NCBI RefSeq assembly: GCF_002078875.1
Contig: NC_034421.1
Span: 9,012,365 to 9,076,364 of the forward strand
Source: Numida meleagris
Lineage: Eukaryota; Chordata; Aves; Galliformes; Numididae
Length of the DNA stretch: 64,000 nt
Direction of reading: 5' to 3'
Within the stretch, counting starts at the first letter, position 1; each line of letters opens with the position of its first letter. The notes under the pieces are model-generated. The model worked only from the letters and a program-made list of their open reading frames with translations. It had not been told where the DNA came from and did not search any database. The position numbers and the translations under genes were made by a program. Below are positions 11,790 through 35,700 of the stretch, one piece after another.

Positions 11790-12950
11790 CACGGTCTAAT
11801 ATTTTATTAGTAAGTGATACCAATAAATTAAATCTGTTTACAAACATCCCAGGTTTTGTTAAATACCAAGATGCTCATGCATTAGTCTGAGCATTACAAC
11901 AGCCCTTGCTGCCTTCCTTACAAAAAGGGTAGTGATGTTCATGGGCACGTGAGGGCAGGGAGGGAGGGATACAAAATCACTGTCTTTAAACATTGTATGA
12001 CATAGCAACTGTTCTCACCTGGTGTCTGTAAAATGAACTGTCTGGAAAAGTACTTACATTTGAAATAGATATGGAACAACTACTGGATGTCTTATTGATG
12101 TGGGTTTTGGTTGATGGAGTTTTTGCCTTACTGTGTGCAAAGGTAAGTGCACCACAGGGAAGACATCCAGCTGCAGTGATCACACTTGGCAACAATGTAA
12201 AACCTCTATTTTGTGTAACTTTTTTAAAAATAAAATTTTATCTTGAAGGTCAGCTGTGGCATCCTGCTGTACTCTGCCTTGTATTTGCCCAGGAAGAAAT
12301 GGAAATGATCTTTGCTCCTTTTAGAGCCCAAAGGCTTACAGAGGAAGGAAAGGTAAAGAATGTTTTTAGTAGGTGCTTGAGGCAGATGGCAAACTGCCTC
12401 CTGACTTGCTTTACTTTCCTACTTGCGTCACATTTTTTAGGATGGTTGTCAAGATGCAGCCCCTTGCTCAAGGAACGATAACTGAGCTGCTTCTGTTCTA
12501 GGTTTGTCATTCAAGCTTAACGGCAGTAAGGTAAGGAACACCCCTGACAGAGCTTTCGAGCAGTTACTTTACTGTTCATGGGCTTTGTTTTCTATAATTT
12601 CCATCATATGAGAAGCTCAAGAAGATTCTATTAATTTCATCTACTTATGCTTAGAAAGGGCTCTGTTCTTGAGTTAAATAAGCAGATTAAGATCAGCGTA
12701 AGAGCAGTGTACCATACTTGGAGCATTTTGAACTTCTGTGGAAAGTACTTATTTCTAAACTGCTAAAACCTCTACCTTAACTCATACACTAAGTTTATTA
12801 ACTGCTGAAATCAGGCAGCTTCTGCAGCCTTTGTGCTGGGTGTCCCCGTGGCTGACACTTACCTAGCTTGACCCCGTTGCTGTAGCATGACCTACAGCTG
12901 TGTCCATAAAGCTTATCCCTGAGAAAGCCACAGTCCGAGAGAGGTTATAA
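11790..12950. other. Tail-to-tail intergenic spacer POLR3E / CDR2
   Basis: About 1.2 kb lies between the likely ends of the POLR3E and CDR2 3' UTRs. Open frames here are short, overlap on both strands and resemble no protein I know. Either UTR could extend further in. Confidence 0.5.
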
Positions 12951-12971
12951 AACAACAGAGCCTTGGAGGCT

Positions 12972-15190
12972 TTTATTACAGGGTATGTACAGTTAAGTGT
13001 TAAAGTACGCTACAGTACAGCCAGAGCTTAGCAATGGCACAGGTGGTCAAAGGCAGGTTACGCTACAGAAGAATCATAGTTGTGTGGAAATCTGAGAATG
13101 TTCTGTATATTTTAAAAGGTAAAAAATACATAGAAAGTGCCTTGTTCACCAACAGTATTAAACCACTGAAGATCACATATTTAATCAGAAATTCTGTGTT
13201 GTTTTTACACAACTTCTGGTCCCACAGGTGTGGATCCCCCACCCCCCAAAGTGAATAGCATCAGTAATAGATTGCTTGTGACAGCCAGAACACTTACTCA
13301 AAGTTACTGCTTTCCAGTAGAAAGCCTTTAGATAATGTCAATCCAAGTGCTAGGGAAGCAGTGACAAACAGAGCTAACCTGGTGGCAGAACAACAGCTCT
13401 CCTGCCTTCCCCCCCTCCAACACTCTTTTTGGAACAACACTGACAAACACCACGAGAAACTACTTACTCGTCATTGACTTTCTAGCACAGGCAGGCCTAT
13501 CCTTTTCTACTTAGTATAACTTTTTTAGAATAAAAATTTAATGGGAACTCCATCTCAGCTATCTGGGAACGATCTCAAGACTAGATAATGCAGCTGCCAT
13601 CTGCACTGAGTTTACTGTTACAAGATAAGCACAGATAGGCATAGTTACTAGTTACACGTGGAGCTTGACTGGCTTATTTATTTGCTTAGAAAAATATTTA
13701 CAACATTCAAGTTCCCATTTTTAAATAGTTTTTAAGAACGCAATACATGTTTTTGAGAAATTCCCACAATACAGAATCTTAATACTGCAAATGAAGGACA
13801 ACTATACACAAGCTTAACAGGGTAAATAAGGCAGACAGCTGTAATAGCAGCAGTTGAACTAAAGCTGAGAAGTTGTCAACACTTCCAGCTGTTTGGTATA
13901 TTGCAGCAACTCAGACAGGCAATAAGGAAGTTCCCAAGAAGAGCTAACCAAATTAAGCTATGAGACCCTGTGTAAGAAGGATGTCACCTTTCCTGGTGCC
14001 TTCTTTCTCCTTAATTGCTTAGCCTTTGTTTTCCATTCTTCACACTTCAAAGCAGTTCTAAAGAATGTACTTCTGCATGTTTTGTTTTTCAGAATTTGAA
14101 TACCTATGAGCTACTATTAGGGAGTGGAGAAGGAAAATAAGAACAAGAACACGGCCCCACATTTTCAGTAGGATATGTTCCAGCAGTGTTGCATCCAGCC
14201 TCCCACCACCCCAGAGGCAGCATGGAACAGGTTCATAGAAGCTGACAGTGGAAGTGATAGGCAAACCTGTAAGATAAGGCTTTACCTGACCCGTCTCCTT
14301 CAAGTACTTGGAGTTTGTGGTAGGTAAGCTTAAAAGCTCTCTCACTGTAGCAATTCTACTGCTAAAGTTGAACAACTACATTGCAACTTTGTCTTGCCAA
14401 ATACACACTACTAGGTACTTCGCAGGCCTCTCACCAAAAAAAGAACAGTAGGTCCCAAATAACATTATCTAACAGTATCTTGCCTTAAGACAAAGTCCTC
14501 TAAATAAGAAACCATACCTAAACAGCCACACAAACTTCATGTCAAATCCTTTCTCAGTACAAAGACACTTATCCATAGAAGAGCTCAGTTCACGTGAAAA
14601 CATGGCATTAACTTAACCAAGCACAGTGCAAGGTGCTGTGCTAGCTCTCCACCTCCCTGCCAAAGCAAATTCAGCTAGATTCACTAACGTCATTCTTGGG
14701 ACTCAAGGAGAGGCTGCCTGTGATACTGGTCTGGGGCTTTTTGTTAATTTTCTACATAGTTACAGGGCTAGATGATCACATGCAAGACAAAGAAAAGCTT
14801 TTGCCTGATTCATTGTGAGAAGTACTGTACAGATTTCTTTGCTCTGTTAATTTGAAGTGGACTAGGGAAACTATTGTTAGTTTCTTCTCTGACCAGAAAA
14901 GAAGTGTAGTATTAAGTAGCATTGTAGAATTAAGCTACAATGATTGTTTGCTTTACTAGTTTGCGTGACAGTGCTAAACAACATTACATCTATTGCTACG
15001 TTGGTACAGGGACACTGCTAATCTAACTGGCTTCTTAACTACGTGTCTATGAGCCAACTGAAAACATTCCTTTTGAGTGCTAAAAGAAACATCTGTGCAA
15101 GGGGTCTTCTGACATTCATGTAAAGTTTTTCCCCCTTTCTGAACAACAAATTAGTCACCAACAACAAATCAGTCATCAAAACATCTAACA
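12972..15190 (-). other. CDR2: Probable CDR2 3' UTR with candidate poly(A) signals
   Basis: No open frame of note follows the stop codon. AATAAA hexamers on the minus strand lie at 13682-13677 and 12977-12972. The second gives a UTR of about 2.2 kb and is followed by GT-rich sequence, so it is the likelier distal site. This is inference from position only. Confidence 0.55.
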
Positions 15191-26581
<11,391 letters not shown>

Positions 26582-27700
26582 CGCGCCCTTCCCTCGCGGA
26601 CGGGGCGCAGCGCTCACCGCGCGCCGTGCGGCAGCGGGGCAGGGCGAGCCGGCAGCCGCTCCTCGCCTTAAAAGCCGCCTCCGGCCATTGCCGAGCGTTT
26701 CCGGACTTTGCCGAACCTCTCCCCCTTCTGGTCGGGCTGCGCGGAGCCGCCGGCGACAACGTGGCACGCTACAGCCACCCGCCCACCGTCAGCCCGCGAT
26801 TCAAACGCTACGCCCTCGCCTCCTCTACGGAGAGCCAATGGGGAGCCGCCCGCCGGGCAGAGCGAAAGGAGCGCCGACCAACCAGGAAGCGAGCCCGTGG
26901 CAGGCGGCCAATGGGAGAGAAGAAGGGGTCGGCCCGGGCCGGCCGGCCCCGCCCCCGCAGCCCGCTGCGCAGCCTCCGGGCGGAGGAGGTCGGTCAGTGC
27001 CCGCGGAAGGGGCGGTGGTGGCGGGGCTCGAAGGGTTCGCGGAGGGGAGCGGTCGCCGTGGGGGGCTCCGGTGCGGCGGAGGCGGCCCGGCGCGCCCTGG
27101 CGCGAGGAAAGGCGTGGCACTTCGTCGCCCGTGCTGGGAGCCCCCGGGGAGCGCCGTGAGGCGGCGCCCGGTGCCGGGGGGCTCTCCTCACACGCAGCCC
27201 CTCGCCGCCTTCCTCCCGCTGCCCGGGGAGCGGAGCGCAGGGCGCCGTCCCCGCGGGTCCGTCAGCCGCTCGCCGCGCGCCTCCTCGCCAGGCGGAGAGC
27301 CGCGCCCCTCAGCGCCGGGCAGCTCTGAGCAGGCGGCAGCGCGGCGTGCCCGGGGCTCGCAACCGGCACCCCGGTTTGGGGTGGCAGGCACACCTGCACG
27401 GCTCGGGAGCCCCGGCCCGGTCAGCCGCGGCCTCACGAGGGGCCTGGCGGCTCCCGCTGCCCTGCCGCCCCGCGTGCGTCTCCCCTCAGCAGGGTTTCCT
27501 TTCAGCGGTGCTTCCCCTCGGGGCTCCCGCTGAGGACCGGGGAAGCGTTGGTTCTTTGCTCTGCCCCCAGCGCTGCGCTCTGGCTCCGCTGCCCTGAGAA
27601 GCCGCCTCGAGCGGTTCTGCAGCCGCTGCGCTCTGTGACTCGCAGCTGTCAGCGCCGCGCTTCGGTGCTCTGCGTGCAGGCTGGCTGCTGGGAGCGGGTG

Positions 27701-29604
27701 CTCACGCGTGTTTCATTGTTGTACAATTAAAGAGCGCATCTTTGAGGAAGGGAAGCGTGGAACCTCAACTTCTCATTGAGCCGATTCATAAACAAGGTGC
27801 GGGGCCCGATGTACAATTAGCGCAGGGAGCTGTGTCAGATCCTGTGTGCTGTATTTAGTCACGGCGCTGGAGGCGCGTCGCCGCATTGTTGGGAGGCTTT
27901 GGTGGAGGAAATGATACTTTCACGTTTTTTTTGAAGCAACGGGAGCGATTTCTTTCTTGTTTGTGCGTAGGAAGGAACTGAGTCAAATACGAATTGAGAA
28001 TGTTAATGCCGAGCGCGTTTATCTCGGTGCTTGTGGAATCTGAGGGAGAAGCCCGCAGTTCTCCGCTGGAAACATACAGGGTTACAGCTGGATCGTGCTC
28101 TTCCAAAAGCCCCAAGATCTAGCACCAAAATCATTCAGTGTATTTGTGAAGACTTGGATGCACAGTTTTTAAAAGAACACAATGCTTATCAATAATAAAA
28201 CACCTTCCAGTTTTTAATATCCCTCTTTTTAAGCATAAACATTTCACATGAGGATCCTTTCAATAACCTCGTTCTTCACTGTAGGTTTCTCAGTAGCAGT
28301 TTATGAAGCCAAACTTGTTACAGAGGTGCCAAGTGTAATCACCTGGAAATGGAAGATTCCATGAAAAATGAATTTGATAATTTGCGTGACAGTCGCGCTC
28401 AAATATCTGAAAATTGAGTCATTCTTACAAATAAATGACCTTTTGATGGCTGTTGGAAAATTGCATGTTGGATAAAATTGTTAACATGATGCAGAGGAGG
28501 AAAGGGTGGGCTGCTGACAGCAGGCTGTGTAGCTCTGCGTTAGTGTGTATATTAGGGCTGAAATGTGAACCTGAAGAACCTCCAGAGGAATGGCACATAG
28601 CTCCTCTCAAAGAGATGTTAAGATGGATGAAGCCTCAGTTAAAAAGAGAGACCTGGGGGTAGTATTTTTGTCTTGGGATTCTAGAATCAAATCTGGTCAA
28701 GATCTGTTGCTTTAGGAGGGGGGGTTCCCTGGAGCTGGCTGTTCTCCTCGGGGTGCTCTGCGCCTCGAGTACTTCAGTTACTTGCTAGAGATTTGCGGAA
28801 GAAGCCAGCAGCTTAAAAAGTTGTTGGCTGAAGCTCTGTTTGATTTATCAGAGAGCTCTGTATTAAAGAATCTCTGTTATTTGGACGTACTTTAATGCTG
28901 TACTGCTCTGCATGAGTCACTTTCTGGACTTTATTTACATGCTGTCTCCTCTAGTATGACAATGTTTAGACTGTGAGAAAGTGTTTTGATAGCTCTGTGG
29001 TTTCTATTCATATCTGATTTGTTTATTAGGTGTAAGTATTGCTTCCATGCTCGCTAACTATAAGCATTTAAAAATGCGAAACCAGAACTTCGTATTTGTT
29101 TTGAAAGGAATGTTCATCCAAGAGTTTGCTGCATTTGACATTCACAGCGATGGAATGTGTAGGGCTGTGGGCTGACTCACTTCATTCTTGCACAGAGCTT
29201 CGTAGCTTTAAAGCTACGTAGCTACCAAGACGTAAAATGTGTGCAATTACTTTGACCTCTGCACCAGCATTAGTGTTTGCAATAGCAAATTTTTGTGTGC
29301 ACGGTGCAGAAATCATTCTCTTAAAATTTTGTCTGCCTGTTCTATTGACTTTTCACTGATGAGGTTTAGAAATGTCACTGAGTTAACATTTTGCACCTGT
29401 TCAGTTTTGTGCTCAGTGTCTTGTAACTCAGTGGAATGTGTTGCTAATCATAGAAGAAAGGAAGTGAGGATGTAGAAATTTTCCTGCCGGAATCCGTTCC
29501 TACACCTCTGAAACAAATCTCCCGTATCATTTTACTTTGGAAAATTATTTAACCAGCTCTTATAACTCTTTCTTGTACCTTGAGGAAGAAGAGTGGTTGG
29601 GAAG
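27701..29604. other. CDR2 / MFSD13B head-to-head region, probable MFSD13B 5' UTR or first intron
   Basis: No coding exon was recognised between the island and the first MFSD13B coding exon. An exact 18-bp palindrome lies at 29201-29218. A non-coding first exon of MFSD13B may lie in the island or here. Confidence 0.5.
29201..29218. repeat. Perfect 18-bp palindrome
   Basis: CGTAGCTTTAAAGCTACG equals its own reverse complement, and a further overlapping palindrome AGCTACGTAGCT follows at 29212-29223. It lies about 390 bases before the MFSD13B start codon. Confidence 0.95.
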
Positions 29605-29757
29605 ATGAAGTTGGCTTTGGAAATTCACCCCAACGCTCTGGCGTACTCCATGACCACGTTAGGTGCTGGAATGATGAACAGTATCTTTAATTTCTACTAC
29701 GTCAAGCTTTTCCTAAACCGATACAGAATTTCGGAAGTGGCGTTTCATCAAGCACAG
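29605..29757 (+). CDS. MFSD13B: MFSD13B coding exon 1 (TM1)
   Basis: ATG at 29605, 51 codons to HQAQ, then GTATTG. It contains the first hydrophobic segment, MTTLGAGMMNSIFNFYYVKL. Confidence 0.9.
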
Positions 29758-32700
29758 GTATTGTGCAGTGGGATGTTTAGATTTCCACGGTGTGTTTGCA
29801 TCTGTGTTATTGTAACAAAGGAGAAGTTTTTTGGTTTGTTTTGTGGTGGTATTTTTCTACTTATAAACTCCTTTTGAATGCAAAGCAAATCGTTATACAG
29901 TACTTTCCTTTTAAATTTTGTTATTTCATACGCAAGTAAATGTACAAATGAAACACGTTGTTTACAGTCTTTAGACTAAAAATTTCAAACTTTAATTGCT
30001 GGAAAGATTAACTTGAAGTAATGTTTTAAATTAATCTCACATGTCAGCTCCAGAGGTACGTTTGACTTTACTGCTTCGGTATGGATTGTTCAAGTAGTTA
30101 AATACTGCCCCTGCTCTGCAGGTCGTTAGCCGGCTGTGCAGCTCGTGCTGTAAATTCCGGAAGGCAGTGAGCTAGCTCATGTTCTGGATCACCTGCAGTG
30201 AGAGTCTGCAAGGTGTAGCTCTGGTGTGGGAGCTCTCAAAGGAGTGAGGCTGTAGCGATGGGGGTTTGCCTGTCATCGGGCACTGCCTACTTACTCCTTT
30301 TTTTATTTTATTTCAGAATTACTGTAAACTTCTAAATACTTCTGATAATTTGGTCCCGAGTCTTTTTTTGCTCTTCCATCTCTTTTTACTCTTTGAGTAG
30401 AGATTCATTAAATAAATATGGTGTTTATTACTTCTGTATTTGCATAACCTCTGCAGAAAAATCACACTAATGATAAATGGTGTTGCGTTTCTTGCTTGTT
30501 TGTCACAGGTTGTATTTATGATATGGAACGCCATTAACGATCCTCTTTTTGGCTATATTCAAGATAACTCCAAATTGGCATGCTGCTCAAGACGCCAGTT
30601 TTCGATTCTGTACGGGGCTCCGTTATACGCATTAGCCTTTTTGCTTCCTTGGTTTCCTTGGAAACATTATGAAGAAGGTGACTGGCTAAGTGGTCTTCAC
30701 CTTATTGTTGCGTTATGTGCTTTTGATGGTTTGCTTACTTTTGTGCTGCTAGCACAGTGCGCGCTCTTTGCAGAAATTTCAACAAGACATGAAAGCAGGC
30801 TTCAGCTTATAAAATACAACCAAGTAGCAACATTAATCGGATCAACAAGCGTCCTCTTTTGTGGCCTGATATCAGATAATATGGAAAACTTTGCTTATTT
30901 TCAGGCTTTTGCTGTTTTGATTGCAGCATTAGCAACAGCTTGTATGTATTACACAGGCAAATACAGCACTAGTCAGTATGAGCAGAGAGGGATTCTTACT
31001 GAGAATGCTAATCGAGAAAATGGTGACAGAGCTCTCTCCTGGTGCTCCGTAATATCATTGACCAAACAGATTATGACAGAGAAAAACTTTTTATTTTTCG
31101 TAACTATGAACTTCTTCCAAGTTTTCCACTTGGCGTTCTGCAACAATTTTATGATGATCTTTGCGGATAATCTCATTCCTCAGGATGTCCTTTCTTCTTC
31201 AATAAGAAGCATCATGTATGGAGCAGGCTTTATTTGTCCTCAGGTAGGCAGGATCACTTTTTAAATTTCGGAATACAAGAATATGTGGTGTTCTGTCTGT
31301 CCTCGTTAGATTAAGGTATCCATTTACCCTGCTTGTTGTTGAAAAAATGCTGTATCCTACATAAATGATTGGCCATACTGAGAAACAAATCTAGTTCACC
31401 AATGCTCTAAAAGAAGAAAGTACTCGTAGGTGCTAGCTAACCAGGGAGGGTTAAGGTAAGGCAGGGTTGGTGAGAAGGGACAAGCAGGAAGGCTGGTAGA
31501 AAACCATCTTACATGAAAGTGAAGTGTGAACATACCAGGCGTCCTACGGGGTTCATAATACCCAAATGTAAATGAAGGAAAACATGGCCAAGATAAAAAG
31601 TTTGTAAAAGCAAAATCTATAGAATTCTGAATACTTTTCGGTTTTGATTTGTAATATATGTTGAAAGAATGATCTCTTCTTCAGTAAGGTTTTGAAACAA
31701 ACTGCACAAAACACAAGAAAAGATATTGGGTATTAACAGCATTGTTGAAATACGTATCTCAGTCATAGGAGCCAAACAAAACTCGCTGCTTTTGGAGATG
31801 AATACATTCCCATTTATTTTGTTGTTCGTTGCCTTTGTCAGCTGTGCACTGGGTATGGAGAAGGTAGTTTCATGACCCCAGACAGGGATGGAAGTGGGAG
31901 GAATGAAATGTAAAAGAAAGAAGAACCCAAACCAGTAACGTGTGAGTGAAAGAAAAGCAGCAAAAATCTGTCCCACGGAATGCAAACATTCTTGTCTGCA
32001 GTGAATAAAACAAATTCCTGTTTCTTCCCTTCTAACTTCTTGCACCGAATTTTTAAAACTTTCCCTGTGTTTACCTGCTGGATTTCCCAAAAACTGAGAA
32101 TCCAGGCTTCCAACACAGGTGCTGATGGTGCTGGGAGCTTCCAAACATTTATGCTCTGTAAGTGGTAATGCTTTTCCGTAGGAAGAACTTAGAAGAAGGA
32201 GCGACTGGAATTCACTGTTCTATTTCAGCTACTTTTTTGGCTTTTGCATATATAACACGGAATGATTGAGTTTTTTCTTCCCCATAAAGGGGATACCTTT
32301 TCAGTTCCATAAATTAAATATTAATCATTCCAAGTGTAATCTTTGCCTCAGTTTTTAGGGTGCTTTGTTTTTTTTTTCTCTATAGCTCAAACAAGCTACA
32401 AACTTAAGAAGTAAATCAGAAACTTCAGATGTAAGGAGAGCTGAAATACGCTCAATATATAGCAGTCACTGGTGTTGATAAATCAGTGTGACAGTGTGAA
32501 GTGAATGATCTTTCACAAGACGCATTTCTCTCTGCTCCCCAGGGACGCTTTGTCTGGAAGGTCACTGAACTGTAGAGAGTGTGCTGTGACCTTATTTCTC
32601 TCAGGTTTTGTCCCTCTGAGTTCAAGATATAATATGAGAATTCTCTGGTGGCAGTGTCCTGAACTTCACTTACTGGAAAAGCACCCAACCCCTGTAAAAC

Positions 32701-35700
32701 AAAGCCCCTTCTTAGGGACGATGCTCCAGAGGCCTGTGCTAAGACGGGCTGCAGCTTCTGTCCGAGGTTCCTTTTAGCAGTGGGTGCAAAGAGTAAAACC
32801 TGCCTTCCAGGGAGGGCCTGTTGCTGAAACAAAGGCAAACAAATTTAAATGTAAAGCATTATGAAGTTAGTGTTTTTCGTAGAAACATACGCCGTCTTAG
32901 AAATGTGCAGGTAACAAGGGATTTCTAAATGGTGCTTCTGGAGGCAGGGTTGTTTCTCAGTTACAGAGAGAGAGGATCACGGTTCTTACAATAACACATT
33001 ACCTAACATCTTAGAACGTATAGTATAAGCACATTTCTGCAAAAAACAGAGAACAGCCTTGGGGAGAGTATGTTTAGTTTCTTACAATCAGATTTCCTGA
33101 CTATACCAACTTCCTGGGTTTGTTTATGTAGAAATGTTGAGGTTTAGAATTGTATTTGCCATAGTAATTTCTGGCTGATGGTAGGATCCTGCTTTTATTG
33201 TGTCAGAACACTTAAATGTGAGAACAAATGTACAGAGAGATTTCCTTCTTGTTCTTCATCTGAACATTGCTCTGCTCAGGAAGGGGAACCGATCAGCAGC
33301 TCAAATTCAAATAGCAAGGTGCTTGGTTTACAGTTAGCGTACTGCAAAGCTAATTGCTTAAGGCATATCAAACGTAAAGATCATGAGCATTAAATAATGG
33401 TTAGGCAGTGTGGGGAGCAGTACTTTCCTCGGGATGTGATAGTTGTTAGCTACCTACAGCGGCAGGGCCATTCATACCTGGTAAGGGTATCAGAGAATGA
33501 TCCAGTAAACAGTTCTCTTTGTTCAATTCTTGTATTTTTATTTGGTTTGTACTTTTTAGGGAGCTTTTTTTCTTCTTTAATGTGTAGTAATGATTTATTT
33601 GTGCCTGTTCTGTCCTTAAAAGGTCTCCTAATGCTGAAATACTGTGCTATGTCTTTTCCTCATATATTTGCATGTGTTTTCTTTTCAGTGCCTCGTTCTT
33701 CTCAGTCATGCTTCGTTGAAGAAGTTTGGTTATTACAGAATCATCTTGTTTTCCTTTTACTTTGAAGGAGTAGCTGCTGCTGTCATGTTTGTTCTAGGAC
33801 CAGAACATTATTATCTCTTGGCATTTTATCTCACAGCAAACATGTAAGTAAGTACCCTTCTTGTTCATAGATACCATTCAAATAATTCCAACAGAGTGGA
33901 TGCTTGCTTCTATAGCCTGAAGATTTTAACACTACTTTTTTCTTTTGTTTTCTTTCTGTTCTGCTTCATCTGTCAGGAAACTCAAAACTGGTTACAGCTT
34001 CTCTCAGCTTTCTCTTCAGCTTTTAATTTCTGCTTAAAATCCAACCAATCCAAAGAAAAAACAAAGCAAAACAAAAAAACCCAAACCTATGAAAAGTGCA
34101 GGTTTGCAGCGAAATCCCTCCAGCCACATCTCTGTGTTAACATGAGACAAATTCAGATTCAAGAGCAGCAGAACCTCTTTTCAATCACAGATCTCAGTAG
34201 AGAACTCTTCAGAAAGTGTTTGCTGGAGAGCCTCACGCCTCATTTTGTACTGAATGAACACTTGTGGATTGCACTGCAAAACGAGTACCAATAAGTCAAG
34301 TATCCATTAGGTAACTAATACTAAGTCACATTTTCAGTGGTAATGGGGAAGTATGATGCCACGAAGTAGAACTTACACTGAGGAAGTACGTTATGACATA
34401 TGCAAAAACTTAATTAAAAATAAAGACCTGCTTGTGTACAGCAGTTTGTTTTTCTGTTTCCTATTTCATTGCTCTATTTCTGTGTGTTCTTTCCTACCTT
34501 TTTTTTTTCTTGTTTTCATTCTCATTTTCAGTATTTCATGGGCTACTGTAACACTGAGCTGTGTGTCCAATAAATTGCATTTCATTACCTGCATACTTTA
34601 AATGATGGAGATATATTTGGATTTCCCTGGGAAAATCTTATAAGGTACCTAAAGGCTGCTTAAAGTGCTGGTTGTTCATAGCCTCTTGTGAGTAAAAGCT
34701 AATCACAGCCAAAGTGTATTAAATGCAGGAATTTTATTGTTTGAGTTTATAGTTTCAGTTCAGCACTTTATTAAGATCAGATTTGTGTATGTATGTACAT
34801 ATGTATGCAAAATGTGAATGGGTATAGGAATACATATGTTTTTTACTGTTCTAATTCTACTTTGAAGTTTGTCTTACATGTGGTCTTTCCAGTCCTCTCC
34901 AGCCCTTCTCAGGTTTCAAGAGGAAATTTTCAGTTTTTCTTTCTTCTACAGTGTTTCTTTTCTTCATGTCATTTTAAATGTTATTTAGTGATAATACCAA
35001 GCAAGTATTTATGACTTTTTTCATCAGTGTCCAGGAAAAAAGTTGAAAAAGAACCTTTTAGGGGTGCATATCGATTTCTAATTCGCAGTTAAGAACAGGT
35101 CTAGCAATGCTTTCAGAATTTGTTCCAAGACATATTGCCAAGCTTTAGTGTCAGCTTTGTATGTTTGCAGGAGTGTGAGTGTGGTTGGTGTATGTGCTAG
35201 GATGTCAGATTAGGCATCGATTACCATTTTTTATTATGATAATGTATTTTAAGTAATCTTGCATGTTTTGTCTTCCTTTAGGGTAGTTGTACAAGCTGCA
35301 TTTAGTTTGTTCAATTTGCCTTTGGCGGATATTGTTGATGCAGATTTAATCAAGCACAAGCGGAGGTATGTCAGTCTAAGCTGTTTTTCTTGAAATGTGC
35401 TGTATATTTGCCATGCCACTCTTAAGTAAGTCAGATTATGTCAAAGTAAAGGCAGCAGGAGATCTTGGGTGCTTGTCACAGAAGTACTTTCTGTGAGAAC
35501 AACTTAGCACAAATAAAGATAAGAACTTGAATGAAGTTTCCTGCAGTTATTTCAGCAGAGTAATTGGAACAATTTATTAGGTCGTTTCTAGTTTTAATTA
35601 CACTACAGTATACGCCAAATTCTTCATGGTTTTTCTCTGTGTTTATTCATGTCAGCTTAAATTGTATTATTTTGTAACCCAGTGCATCTATTGTCACCTT

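Noticed and set aside
12071..12481. 136-codon frame in the POLR3E/CDR2 spacer.
   Set aside because: No recognisable protein, overlaps a minus-strand frame, and lies after the POLR3E poly(A) signals.
33397..33765. Open frame in MFSD13B intron 2 running into exon 3.
   Set aside because: The acceptor at 33688 and the match to MFSD13A define the exon start; upstream residues have no counterpart.
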